Assembly (NCBI GenBank): GCA_902589115.1
Contig: CACIRS010000004.1
Coordinates: forward strand, 1 to 64,000
Reading direction: 5' to 3'
Origin: an uncultured Prochlorococcus sp.
GTDB taxonomy: Bacteria > Cyanobacteriota > Cyanobacteriia > PCC-6307 > Cyanobiaceae
DNA: 64,000 bases
Every line of letters begins with the position of its first letter. Position 1 is the first letter of the stretch. A program made the translations under genes and the position numbers. Shown piece by piece: positions 29,497 through 37,648 of this stretch. The notes under the pieces are model-generated. The model made no database searches, was not told the origin of the DNA, and worked only from the letters and a program-made list of their open reading frames with translations.

Positions 29497-29718
29497 ATGG
29501 CTATGGGTAAAAAAGAAATTGCTTCAATATTATATGTTGCTGCGTGGGTCTTGATTTGGGGAACAGTAGGATCATTAATTGATTTCCCATTACTTCAGTC
29601 TGGTGTATATCTAAAAGGTTCAATTGGACAAATTACCACTTTCTTAGTAACAGCAGTCTTTACTTCTATACTAGGTACTTGGCTATTTTCGTATATAATT
29701 TCCAAAAGATTTCAATAG
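29497..29718 (+). CDS. Two-helix membrane protein, function unknown
   Basis: The 73-residue product has two hydrophobic helices (IASILYVAAWVLIWGTVGSL and TTFLVTAVFTSILGTWLFSY), joined by a short polar loop. Both termini are basic. The family is not recognised. Similar two-helix proteins are frequent in picocyanobacterial genomes. It has its own upstream AT-rich region of 165 bases. Confidence 0.55.
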   Translation: MAMGKKEIASILYVAAWVLIWGTVGSLIDFPLLQSGVYLKGSIGQITTFLVTAVFTSILGTWLFSYIISKRFQ

Positions 29719-29749
29719 CAAATTTATTTAGATTAATAAAAAATGAATA

Positions 29750-29995
29750 TCAATATCTAAACCTCTTAATCACCTCTGAAGGGAGCTTTTGATTACCTTC
29801 TTTATACAAAATCCACTGTCTAGTCTCTAGATCATGATCACAACCGTATTGCTGAGGCTCTTGATACTGTTGAGACAACATATAATGACATGATTGATCT
29901 GCCTCAAAGGCAGATCCAAATTTATTCAATTGTAAAAATGCTAGAAAAAGTATTCCAGCAGAGGCTATCAAAATCCAAAATAATCGCATTTTCAA
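29750..29995 (-). CDS. Small anchored protein with two cysteines
   Basis: The 81-residue protein begins with a signal anchor (MRLFWILIASAGILFLAFLQ), then a polar domain with two cysteines in DQSCHYMLSQQYQEPQQYGC. The domain would sit outside the cytoplasm, where the cysteines could form a disulfide. The C-terminus is basic. It is convergent with the preceding gene. No family is recognised. Confidence 0.5.
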   Translation of the reverse strand: MKMRLFWILIASAGILFLAFLQLNKFGSAFEADQSCHYMLSQQYQEPQQYGCDHDLETRQWILYKEGNQKLPSEVIKRFRY

Positions 29996-30184
29996 AATTT
30001 TGTTGAGATCAATTTAAAAAGAAAGAGCTCTATAAGAGAGAATATCGTTTAAAATATTTAATCATCTTGCCCATTTAACTAGCAAGCTCTTGGATATTAG
30101 ATGAATAAGCTTGATGAATTTATGATTGTCAATTGGCATTAGATAAATTAAAGTTAATTATCGTGCACCAATTTATTCTTTTAT

Positions 30185-30304
30185 ATGGGTCTAAAGAAGG
30201 AAGCTGAAACCAATCCTAGAAATGCAAAGCTAGTTTTATTACTTTTTGGACTTGGTCCAATTATAATAATGGGTATATTCCTTTATTCCAAAGGATTCTT
30301 CTAA
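30185..30304 (+). CDS. 39-residue single-helix membrane protein
   Basis: ATG at 30185 encodes MGLKKEAETNPRNAKLVLLL followed by FGLGPIIIMGIFLYSKGFF and a stop. The charged N-terminus and a clean single helix are typical of small photosynthetic membrane subunits. The family is not recognised; the start could not be compared with homologues. It is too short for the ORF track. Confidence 0.5.
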   Translation: MGLKKEAETNPRNAKLVLLLFGLGPIIIMGIFLYSKGFF

Positions 30305-30373
30305 TTTAAATAAATAGCTATTTAATGAAATTACAATAGCAAGATTAATTATCTAAAAAGTAAAAATATAGTC

Positions 30374-30559
30374 TTATTTGTCAGCTTGCTTTACATCACA
30401 GCTGATTTCACATTGCGTTAGTTCTGGATTTGACAATTTTTCTAGTATTCTTGCCATATCTACTGATGACAATTCTCCATTACTGCCCCACTTAAGAGTC
30501 GTCTTCCTTTGGAGTGCTGCTTTTTTAGCTTCTTTAGATTGAGGTTGATTAAGTGCCAA
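30374..30559 (-). CDS. Conserved 61-residue soluble protein, function unknown
   Basis: The protein is hydrophilic: a Lys/Gln-rich N-terminus (QPQSKEAKKAALQRKTTLKW) and a second half SSVDMARILEKLSNPELTQCEISCDVKQ with two cysteines. It has no membrane helix. I do not recognise it. It is convergent with the preceding 39-residue gene and faces 270 bases of gene-free sequence upstream. Confidence 0.5.
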   Translation of the reverse strand: MALNQPQSKEAKKAALQRKTTLKWGSNGELSSVDMARILEKLSNPELTQCEISCDVKQADK

Positions 30560-30829
30560 ACCTTTTTCCCTCCTTTTACAGATCTATATTGAACCTTGCT
30601 CTAGCGCAAAAACGGCCAATTATTATCCAAACTTCACTTATTTTTTTTTTGCAAGTTATGAAAAAATTTCTTCAAACATACTTGAACCTATCTGCAAAAG
30701 CTTAAGCCAAAATGAACTGTTCCTTAATTCAAAAAAGTTTCAAAATGAAATTACAAGCTTCTACTTTGATCTCTTTGGCAATTCAGCCATAAATTAGAAG
30801 TTGTACAAACCTCTCATAAGTTATTAAGC

Positions 30830-31003
30830 ATGAGAATATCTACTCTTTGGGCTATTGCTTTTGGCGAGATGGATCTCTCTCCACTTACAGTGGCTGGGCT
30901 TATAGGGATCGCAGTATTTCTTTTCTTGGCTGTTGGAATCAGCACCTTATCACTATTTAGAGGTGTATCAGAGAGTGGTGAGTCCATACAAAAGAAAGAT
31001 TAA
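30830..31003 (+). CDS. 57-residue single-helix membrane protein
   Basis: ATG at 30830 encodes MRISTLWAIAFGEMDLSPLT, then a hydrophobic helix (VAGLIGIAVFLFLAVGISTL) and a polar tail ending SGESIQKKD. An internal ATG at residue 14 would give a 44-residue protein beginning MDLSPLTVAG and may be the real start. No family is recognised. It is the last gene before the partial tRNA copy. Confidence 0.5.
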   Translation: MRISTLWAIAFGEMDLSPLTVAGLIGIAVFLFLAVGISTLSLFRGVSESGESIQKKD

Positions 31004-31150
31004 ATTGAATTTTATATAATAAGTTAAAAGCTTTAAAGTCCTAGTAATATCTAGGTTCTTATAAAGCGAAAGGTCTCATAAATAATTTTTACAATTGCAA
31101 TGATTTTTTTTAAATCAATATATCAATTTATTATTAATTATTTCCCTTAA

Positions 31151-31197
31151 TGGAGCCAAGCGGACTCGAACCGCTAACCCCCTCCATGCCATGCAGG
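31151..31197 (-). repeat. Partial copy of the tRNA-Ala(GGC) 3' part (direct repeat, copy 1)
   Basis: These 47 bases match the 3' end through the anticodon arm of the intact tRNA-Ala at 31698-31744 with two mismatches, in the same orientation. One mismatch breaks a pair of the anticodon stem. The T arm and acceptor 3' strand are intact, but the tRNA 5' half is absent or too degraded to fold: an AGCTCA-like stretch lies further off at the wrong distance. The copies bracket about 500 bases, as at a tRNA attachment site. Confidence 0.85.
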
Positions 31198-31293
31198 CAT
31201 GTATTCGCCAAAATCCATTGCAGCAGTTGAGCTTTACCTCTTGGTGCCTGGCATCTAGCGCAGATTAGAGGTGGCTAGATAGATCCACCCAAT

Positions 31294-31324
31294 AAAAAAG
31301 GCCCTTGCGAAACGCTCCGGACCT
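31294..31324 (-). terminator. Minus-strand Rho-independent terminator in the tRNA-flanked spacer
   Basis: On the minus strand, AGGTCC pairs with GGGCCT (one G-U pair) around a loop containing GCGTTTCGC, followed by six T. It would end a transcript running from the tRNA-Ala side. Confidence 0.65.
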
Positions 31325-31506
31325 GGGTGATGGGGACCTTATTTCTAAGACTGATTCAGCTTAAAATCAACCCCCATTTGTAGCGTTTTTTCTTATCAGA
31401 CATATTAAGAAACACCATAAATAGCGTGTTTCTACCGATGACAAATCGCTTGACAGTGTGTAAGTTCCGCTCAACGGCCGGGTGATGGGGATCAAACGGT
31501 CTTAAT

Positions 31507-31543
31507 AAAAGAGCCTCTTTTCTGCATGGGGGGCTTTTTTTTT
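31507..31543 (+). terminator. Hairpin with long T run, usable on both strands
   Basis: AAAAGAGCC pairs with GGCTTTTTT (one G-U pair) around a 16-base loop and runs into nine T. The A-rich left arm also allows termination on the minus strand. No plus-strand gene precedes it, so the transcript it ends is unknown. Confidence 0.6.
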
Positions 31544-31570
31544 ATGTGAGGGATGCAGGGGATCCAGGTG

Positions 31571-31590
31571 TTATTCAATTTTCAAGGTTC
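31571..31590 (-). promoter_or_regulatory. rRNA boxA-like antiterminator sequence
   Basis: The minus strand reads GAACCTTGAAAATTGAATAA. The core GAACCTTGAAAA matches the boxA of cyanobacterial 16S-23S spacers, where it lies downstream of a tRNA gene. Here it follows tRNA-Ala(GGC) by about 110 bases without any rRNA. A function is inference. Confidence 0.4.
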
Positions 31591-31697
31591 TATCGCCCAC
31601 CTCCTAGGGGCAAGGATCAATAGGCCTGTTATTAGCAGTACATGGGTCGATCCAATTAGCTTTCACTCGAAGCCTTTGCTATTACTCGAAAAAGAAG

Positions 31698-31770
31698 TGG
31701 AGCCAAGCGGACTCGAACCGCTGACCCCCTGCATGCCATGCAGGTGCTCTACCAACTGAGCTATGGCCCC
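31698..31770 (-). tRNA. tRNA-Ala (anticodon GGC)
   Basis: The minus strand folds into a full cloverleaf of 73 bases: acceptor GGGGCCA with TGGCTCC, D arm AGCTCAGTTGGTAGAGC, anticodon stem CCTGC/GCAGG with loop ATGGCAT (anticodon GGC), and T arm AGCGG-TTCGAGT-CCGCT. A G3-U70 wobble pair, the alanine identity element, is present. The 3' CCA is not encoded. A partial copy of its 3' part lies about 500 bases downstream. Confidence 0.95.
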
Positions 31771-31832
31771 ATATTTAAGGGTGAAGCCTATAGGCTCATG
31801 CCCTCATATTTAACTCTACACATCAAAGTACT

Positions 31833-32450
31833 TCAGATTTGTCGCCATACAGCAAGCAACTTGCCTTGAATCTGAACTTGATCCGCAGACAATTCAATTG
31901 GCTCATAAGCTGGATTTGCAGCTTCAAGCCTCACGCATCCGCCAGTCCGATGAAAATGCTTCAATGTAGTTCCACTTCCTGGAACCATTGCACTCACTAC
32001 GGTTCCATTCTTCAATCGAGAAGGTTCTAAAACAGGTTCCATAAGAACCACATCTCCATCAGCGATATATGAATCAACCATGGAATCCCCATTTACAGTT
32101 AATGCAAAAATTCCTCTAGTTTCTAGAACAGAAGTTAAATCTAGTCTTTCTTGAACATCATCAAAAGTCTCTACTAAACCACCAGCTGCAACAGCGCCAA
32201 GAACGGGAATACCGGAAGCAATTCCACCAATGAGCTGCAATGTTCTTGCCTGGCCTTCTTGCCAGGTGATCCATCCTTTTTGTTGGAGATGACGAAGCCT
32301 GCTCTGAATAGGTGCAGGTGAACGCAAACCCATAGCTTCCATCATTTGGCGAATAGATGGACTGTGATGATGATTACCTATGTAATCAACTAACCACTCA
32401 TAAAGCTCTTGCTGAGCTGAAGTAAGTGATTCATCGGAAAGACTTGCCAC
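31833..32450 (-). CDS. lexA: LexA repressor
   Basis: The N-terminal winged helix-turn-helix is in SPSIRQMMEAMGLRSPAPIQ and SRLRHLQQKGWITW. The C-terminal S24 peptidase domain has a candidate cleavage site in VAAGGLVETF (Ala-Gly), the nucleophile serine in VNGDSMVDSYIADGDVV and the general-base lysine in TTLKHFHRTG. All self-cleavage residues are present, so it should act as a true SOS repressor, unlike some freshwater cyanobacterial LexA proteins. A near-consensus LexA box lies before its start. Confidence 0.94.
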   Translation of the reverse strand: MASLSDESLTSAQQELYEWLVDYIGNHHHSPSIRQMMEAMGLRSPAPIQSRLRHLQQKGWITWQEGQARTLQLIGGIASGIPVLGAVAAGGLVETFDDVQERLDLTSVLETRGIFALTVNGDSMVDSYIADGDVVLMEPVLEPSRLKNGTVVSAMVPGSGTTLKHFHRTGGCVRLEAANPAYEPIELSADQVQIQGKLLAVWRQI

Positions 32451-32468
32451 AAGAGTTTTAGACCAATC

Positions 32469-32482
32469 AATACATTTGTACC
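32469..32482 (-). promoter_or_regulatory. Near-consensus cyanobacterial LexA box before lexA
   Basis: The minus strand reads GGTACAAATGTATT, one base off the published cyanobacterial pattern RGTACNNNDGTWCB. It lies 18 bases upstream of the lexA ATG, where it would allow autoregulation. The match is seen; binding is inference. Confidence 0.5.
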
Positions 32483-32506
32483 TATTGATAGCACAAATGA
32501 CAAGCT

Positions 32507-33463
32507 CTAGAGACCTCCTAACAAAGCAGCCAAAAGAGCCTGCTGAGCATGAAGCCTATTTTCAGCTTGATCAAAGATTCGACTTGCATCACATTCGATT
32601 AATTCCGAGGTAATTTCCTCCCCTCTATGAGCAGGCAAGCAATGCAAAACAATTGCTTTAGGATCAGCTTTAGATAAAAGAGTTTCATTCAAACAAAAAT
32701 TCTTAAAAACTTTCTGCCTATATTTTTGTTCTTCCTCCTGACCCATAGAGGCCCAAACATCTGTATATAAAGCATTTACACCTTTGACCGCTTCACTTGG
32801 ATCATTAAACAATTCAATCGTATTTCCATTTAAAGCAAGTCCTCTAGCTTTAGCTAGAACATTGGATACTGGTAGATACTTTTCGGGACAACAAACTCTA
32901 ACATTAACACCCAAAAGTGCTCCACATATCATTAACGAGTTAGCTACATTATTACCATCTCCAATATATGCCAAAGTTAGACCTTTCAAATCACCAAACT
33001 CCTCCTGCAAAGTTAAATAATCTGCTAAAGCCTGACAAGGATGCTCTACATCTGTAAGTGCATTAATTACTGGAATAGAGGCCCAATGTGCGTATGCTAA
33101 TAACTCCTTTTGTTCAAATGTTCTAATCGCTAGTACATCACAAAATCTACTTAACACCCTAGCTGTATCTTCAAGTGGTTCTCCTCTGCCCAATTGAGTT
33201 ACTTGAGGATTTAAATCTACAGTTTGACCTCCCAACCTTGCCATCGCAACTTGAAAGCTAACTCGCGTACGAGTTGAAGCTTTGGTAAAGATAAGCCCTA
33301 AAACACGATTGCCTAAATCTATGCGTCTTTGACCTTTTTTCAGCTGATGCGCTAATTCGAGTAAAGCAGCAGTCTGTCTGGAGGAAAAATCAGAAGAAGA
33401 TAAAAAATCCTGATTTTTTAAGTTTGACAGAACTGATGCCACACCATGGGATAAATCTGCCAT
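32507..33463 (-). CDS. argF: Ornithine carbamoyltransferase
   Basis: ArgF makes citrulline from ornithine and carbamoyl phosphate in arginine synthesis. The carbamoyl phosphate site STRTRVSFQVAMARLGG, the LGRGEPLEDTARVLSR loop, the ornithine-side loop and HCLPAHRGEEIT are all present. The length of 318 residues is typical. It lies between ftsH and lexA on the same strand, 53 bases after ftsH, so it may be co-transcribed. Confidence 0.96.
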   Translation of the reverse strand: MADLSHGVASVLSNLKNQDFLSSSDFSSRQTAALLELAHQLKKGQRRIDLGNRVLGLIFTKASTRTRVSFQVAMARLGGQTVDLNPQVTQLGRGEPLEDTARVLSRFCDVLAIRTFEQKELLAYAHWASIPVINALTDVEHPCQALADYLTLQEEFGDLKGLTLAYIGDGNNVANSLMICGALLGVNVRVCCPEKYLPVSNVLAKARGLALNGNTIELFNDPSEAVKGVNALYTDVWASMGQEEEQKYRQKVFKNFCLNETLLSKADPKAIVLHCLPAHRGEEITSELIECDASRIFDQAENRLHAQQALLAALLGGL

Positions 33464-33516
33464 GGAGGAAGCCTTAAAGGTCAGTTATCGGAGATCGAGC
33501 CCCCCTGCGTCAAGCA

Positions 33517-35394
33517 TTATGACTTTATTAATTCATTAGGGAGAGAACTTTCATCAAGCATATGCTTTAGATCATCCCCTTCTATCACTTCTTTCTCAAG
33601 GATCTTTTGAGAAATCGTTTCAAGCAAATTCAGATTATGTCTAAGAATCATAAGTGCATTTTCATGGCCACTATCTACCAAGCCTCGAACTTCTTTATCA
33701 ATTGCTTGAGCAGTTGCATCGCTTACTACCCGACGAGGATTGTTGGTACCACCTAAGAATGTTCCTCCACCTTGTTTGTCATATGCCAAAGGTCCCAAAA
33801 TCTCACTCATGCCATATGTACCTACCATTTGTTCTGCTAAATCAGTTGCCCTTTGCAAGTCATTAGAAGCTCCGGTTGTAATTTTCCCAAAAACGATTTC
33901 TTCGGCGGAACGACCACCTAACAAAGTTGCGATTTGGCCTTCTAAATCTTCTTTAGAATTCAAAAAACGTTCTTCTGTAGGTAATTGAAGGGTATATCCA
34001 AGTGCACTCATTCCTCTAGGGACTATAGATATTTTTGCCACCTTGCTTCCACCTGGCATCAAATGACCGACAATCGCGTGACCAACTTCGTGATAGGCCA
34101 CAACCTTTTTTTCATCTTCTTGTAAAACACGACTCTTCTTTTCTAGACCGGCAACGACTCTCTCTATAGCTTCATTCAAGTCCTGTTGTTCTACCTTGTT
34201 TCTTTTAGCTCTAGCAGCTAACAAAGCAGCCTCATTAACCATGTTTGCTAAATCCGCTCCAGCGAAGCCACTAGTAGCTTGAGCAATTCGATCAAGATCC
34301 ACAGCTTCAGCTAATTTGACTTTCTTGACATAAATTTCAAGAATAGTTTTTCTGCCTGACAAATCAGGGCGGTCCACCAAAACTTGGCGATCAAATCTAC
34401 CTGGTCTCAATAGTGCTGCATCAAGGACCTCAGGTTGGTTAGTAGCAGCCAAAACTATTACAGGTTTTTCAGTGGCTGCAAAACCATCCATTTCAGTAAG
34501 TAATTGATTAAGGGTTTGTTCTCTTTCATCATTTCCACCAACTACACCCATAGAACCTGAGCGACTTTTACCGATCGCATCTAGTTCATCAATAAAAATA
34601 ATGCAAGGAGCTTTCTTCTTTGCTTGCTCAAATAGATCTCTAACACGAGCCGCACCAGCACCTACAAAAAGTTCAACAAATTCTGAACCAGAAATAATGA
34701 AGAAAGGCACACTAGCTTCTCCAGCAACAGCTTTTGAAAGCAAAGTTTTACCAGTTCCAGGAGGGCCTACAAGTAAAACCCCTTTTGGAATTCTTGCACC
34801 TATTTCGGTATACCTCTCTGGAGTTTTTAGGAAATCAACTATTTCAGTTAATTCATCTTTAGCTTCGTCAACACCAGCTACATCTTCAAAAGTAACTCTA
34901 GATTCTTCATCAGGAACATAAACTTTTGCTTTGCTCTTAGTAAAGCTAAGTGCTCCCTGAGCACCGCCTCCTCCCATACTTCTTCGTGCAAAAAATTGCA
35001 ATACAAGAATAAAGATCAGTGGAGGAACTACCCAACTAAGGACTGTTGTAAAAATATTTGGCTTCTTAGGTGGAGCGGCAGCAAATTCAACACCCTTACC
35101 TTCAAGCCTTTGAGGTAAGTCCATATCAAAAATCGGGGTTGTAGCTAAAACAGATGGGGCTCCTTCTTCTGGGGAAGAAAGTTCGTATCTAATTTGTTCT
35201 TGAGTGATATATGCCCTTTTCACTTCCCCGTCATTGACTTGATTAATAAAAAGGGAATATGGAACACGAGGGACCTGCATAGCAGGATTAGGCAAAAAAC
35301 TGCTAAAAAGCAGGAAGGCCCCAAAGCCAATCAAAAGAATATTGATGATCCCAAAACGCCGATTAGGTTGATTGTCGTCCTGTCGAATAGGCAT
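33517..35394 (-). CDS. ftsH: ATP-dependent zinc metalloprotease FtsH
   Basis: FtsH is a membrane-anchored AAA+ protease; in cyanobacteria it degrades damaged D1 during photosystem II repair. Two N-terminal helices ([20 protein letters not shown] and a second near residue 115) flank a lumenal domain. The AAA domain has Walker [11 protein letters not shown], Walker [13 protein letters not shown] and the second region of homology [20 protein letters not shown]. The protease has the zinc motif HEVGH. At 625 residues it is full length. Confidence 0.96.
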   Translation of the reverse strand: MPIRQDDNQPNRRFGIINILLIGFGAFLLFSSFLPNPAMQVPRVPYSLFINQVNDGEVKRAYITQEQIRYELSSPEEGAPSVLATTPIFDMDLPQRLEGKGVEFAAAPPKKPNIFTTVLSWVVPPLIFILVLQFFARRSMGGGGAQGALSFTKSKAKVYVPDEESRVTFEDVAGVDEAKDELTEIVDFLKTPERYTEIGARIPKGVLLVGPPGTGKTLLSKAVAGEASVPFFIISGSEFVELFVGAGAARVRDLFEQAKKKAPCIIFIDELDAIGKSRSGSMGVVGGNDEREQTLNQLLTEMDGFAATEKPVIVLAATNQPEVLDAALLRPGRFDRQVLVDRPDLSGRKTILEIYVKKVKLAEAVDLDRIAQATSGFAGADLANMVNEAALLAARAKRNKVEQQDLNEAIERVVAGLEKKSRVLQEDEKKVVAYHEVGHAIVGHLMPGGSKVAKISIVPRGMSALGYTLQLPTEERFLNSKEDLEGQIATLLGGRSAEEIVFGKITTGASNDLQRATDLAEQMVGTYGMSEILGPLAYDKQGGGTFLGGTNNPRRVVSDATAQAIDKEVRGLVDSGHENALMILRHNLNLLETISQKILEKEVIEGDDLKHMLDESSLPNELIKS

Positions 35395-35482
35395 AAAGCT
35401 AACCCCAATTATTGACTACGCTAAACGGCTCAAGGAAGAAGCGTTTGTAAGGACTGGTGTAAGAACCGAATCCTCAAGAAAT

Positions 35483-36592
35483 TTAATCTTGAAACTGAGG
35501 AATACACATTTGCATCAACCAATCTTGATCTATTCGCTTCAATAAGACCTGGTTTAACAAGAGCACTTCTTCCATAGATTTAAAACCAAGACTTGCCAAA
35601 GGGGTTCCAAATGGCTCACCGCCTAACAATTTTGGAGAAATTACTACCGCCAACTCTTGAACACAGCCTGAAGAAATAGCAGCAGAACTCAACCTTGGGC
35701 CACACTCCCACAAGACTCGATTACAACCTTTAAGAGCCAAAGCTTCTAGTAATTCGATAGGTTCTGACTTGTTTAAGACAATTCGTTTGGGACCATCTGG
35801 AAATTGGTATAAATGGTTTCTTTCTGCTATCGAGCTATATGCAATAAAAGTTGAAGCGACGGAAGTATCCCAAAGCTTTGCTTGCTGAGGCAAATTAAGA
35901 CTTTTAGTAAAAACAACTCTCAAAGGCTCTGAGTTTGCAATTCCTCTACTAGTTAACAAAGGATCATCCATCCGCACAGTTCCCCCACCTACTATTACCG
36001 CATCAGAATTAGCTCGCATTTGATGTACATATTCTCTTGCTTTGGAAGAGCTGATCCATTTACTTTCGCCATTAGATAACGAAGTACGACCATCAAGACT
36101 CATAGCCCATTTTAAAACTCCCCAAGGCCTACCTGTTTTGACTCGAAATCTAAATGCCCTATTTTGATAGTCCGCCTCCTTTTTCAAGATTCCATTAATT
36201 ACTTCAAGGCCCGCTTTTTTCAAAGTAGATATACCTTTCCCAGCAACTCTTTTATCGGGATCATTTGAAGCAACTACTACTCTCTGAACTTGAGATTTCA
36301 GAATGGCTTCAGTGCAAGGAGGAGTTAATCCATGATGGCAACAAGGTTCAAGAGTCACTATTAAGGTTCCACCTTTTGCATTATTTCCAGCCTGTGCAAA
36401 AGCTTCTATTTCTGCATGGGGGCTTCCCGCTCTTGAATGAAACCCTTCTCCAAGAATATGTCCTTCTTTATCTAAAACCACTGCTCCAACTAAAGGATTA
36501 GGACTGGTTTCACCTTCTCCAAGAGAAGCTAATTGAAGAGCCCTTCTCATCCAAGGGACCCAAATTAAATTCTTAGAATTAATTTTGTTCAT
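35483..36592 (-). CDS. ribD: Riboflavin biosynthesis deaminase/reductase RibD
   Basis: RibD carries out deamination and reduction of the pyrimidine intermediates of riboflavin. The N-terminal deaminase shows HAEIEAFAQAG and the zinc motif PCCHHGLTPPC. The C-terminal reductase contains KWAMSLDGRTSLSNGESKWI and VGGGTVRMDDPLLT. I start it at the methionine at residue 7 of the track ORF (36592); the upstream ATG at 36610 would lengthen the overlap with the DUF3122 gene. RibF of the same pathway is in this window. Confidence 0.94.
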   Translation of the reverse strand: MNKINSKNLIWVPWMRRALQLASLGEGETSPNPLVGAVVLDKEGHILGEGFHSRAGSPHAEIEAFAQAGNNAKGGTLIVTLEPCCHHGLTPPCTEAILKSQVQRVVVASNDPDKRVAGKGISTLKKAGLEVINGILKKEADYQNRAFRFRVKTGRPWGVLKWAMSLDGRTSLSNGESKWISSSKAREYVHQMRANSDAVIVGGGTVRMDDPLLTSRGIANSEPLRVVFTKSLNLPQQAKLWDTSVASTFIAYSSIAERNHLYQFPDGPKRIVLNKSEPIELLEALALKGCNRVLWECGPRLSSAAISSGCVQELAVVISPKLLGGEPFGTPLASLGFKSMEEVLLLNQVLLKRIDQDWLMQMCIPQFQD

Positions 36593-37097
36593 CAATTTGA
36601 CTATCTTCAACTAATGATCGCCATTCGCCTACTAAATATGGTGGGACTGGTAATTCAGAAAAAACACCTGGCAAGATCAGACGTAAAGGCCTATTGTTAG
36701 TTAAGTCAGATAATAAGCTAGTTAATTCAAACTCAGCTGCTGCCTCTCGTGGATCATTAACTAACTTAGGGTTCAACAAAGTTATATCATTTAAATTCCA
36801 ATTTTTCAATCCTGAATGTACCTGAAGAGAAGTGGGATGGTCGATTCTTAATGTGCCTGGGTAACCTACAATTCGAAGTATAAAATCGTTCTCATGAGCA
36901 TAATTAGGATAAGCGACCAATTGCCAAGTTTCATAATCTAGGTCCCTTAAGCTTTCTAAACTCCGAGTAAAGTTCGTCCCATCATTATTATTAGTAACTT
37001 GTAATTTTGCATAAGCCATATCAGGCAGAAAAACAACAAATAAAATCAATGTAAAAAGAACGACAATAATGTTCTTCAAACTTAAAAAGACTCGCAT
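36579..37097 (-). CDS. DUF3122 family exported protein
   Basis: The 172-residue protein begins with a signal peptide (NIIVVLFTLILFVVFLPDMA, cleaved near YAK). The mature part contains LRDLDYETWQLVAYPNYAHE and LRIDHPTSLQVHSGLKNW, matching the cyanobacterial DUF3122 family of unknown role. It should be periplasmic or lumenal. It ends 14 to 32 bases inside the ribD ORF, depending on the ribD start, so the two are probably coupled. Confidence 0.8.
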   Translation of the reverse strand: MRVFLSLKNIIVVLFTLILFVVFLPDMAYAKLQVTNNNDGTNFTRSLESLRDLDYETWQLVAYPNYAHENDFILRIVGYPGTLRIDHPTSLQVHSGLKNWNLNDITLLNPKLVNDPREAAAEFELTSLLSDLTNNRPLRLILPGVFSELPVPPYLVGEWRSLVEDSQIDEQN

Positions 37098-37286
37098 CTT
37101 AATAGCTGATAAGTAAATTGGTAATTTCTTGAAAATTACTTAAAGAGCAATATACAAGACAAACAAGCAATAAGTATAACCCAAAATGCCTGAGCTTTAA
37201 GGTAATAATTCCTAAAAAAGGAATGGTTAGCAAATTCAACATGGATGAATCATTCAATTAGAAATTAAGATTAAAAAAATAACTAT

Positions 37287-37559
37287 TCAAGAAGAATGGG
37301 TTTGCTCAGCATCAAGAAGAGCATCGAGAGTTATTGCAGATCGAACCAAAGCCTGATATCGCTTTAAAAGCCTGCGATTTCGATCCAACCAACTTGCTGG
37401 ATCTAAATTTTTGGAATTAAAGTTACCCCCATCAAGCTGTGGAGAATCGGGGTCAATCAATTCCAAATCATCTTGCTTATGAATGAGTGCAATCAAAAGT
37501 TCATGCAATCGCTGTCGACGCTCTTCCCTTTGATTTGTTTGTTTGTTTGAATTGGTCAC
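37287..37559 (-). CDS. Conserved picocyanobacterial protein, function unknown
   Basis: The 90-residue product is hydrophilic and helical, with RRQRLHELLIALIHKQDDLE and WLDRNRRLLKRYQALVRSAI. No membrane segment or motif is recognised. It is divergent from cobL across 89 bases and 189 bases upstream of the DUF3122 gene. Composition and clear isolation from other frames support it as real. Confidence 0.6.
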   Translation of the reverse strand: MTNSNKQTNQREERRQRLHELLIALIHKQDDLELIDPDSPQLDGGNFNSKNLDPASWLDRNRRLLKRYQALVRSAITLDALLDAEQTHSS

Positions 37560-37648
37560 TGCTTATCAAGCCAAAAAAAAACTACTATTAAATTGATAAT
37601 TCATTCAAAATAATCAAAAAAGATTCTGTTGACCCAACAAAAAATGAG

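Noticed and set aside
31151-31300. Acceptor piece of a two-piece (permuted) tmRNA, as expected in Prochlorococcus
   Set aside because: The 47 bases match tRNA-Ala(GGC) through its anticodon arm, no GGGGC 5' half follows on the 3' side, and no tag-peptide reading frame is found in the neighbourhood.
31300-31330. Signal recognition particle RNA, because the minus strand has CCCAGGTCCGGA
   Set aside because: Only the first bases fit; the GGAAGCAGCC half of the SRP RNA tip is missing and the segment instead forms a terminator hairpin.
37099-37242. A 47-codon minus-strand ORF (MLNLLTIPFLGI) ending one base before the DUF3122 gene
   Set aside because: A second frame over the same bases looks equally protein-like but has no start codon, so neither could be chosen. 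It may deserve a homology search.
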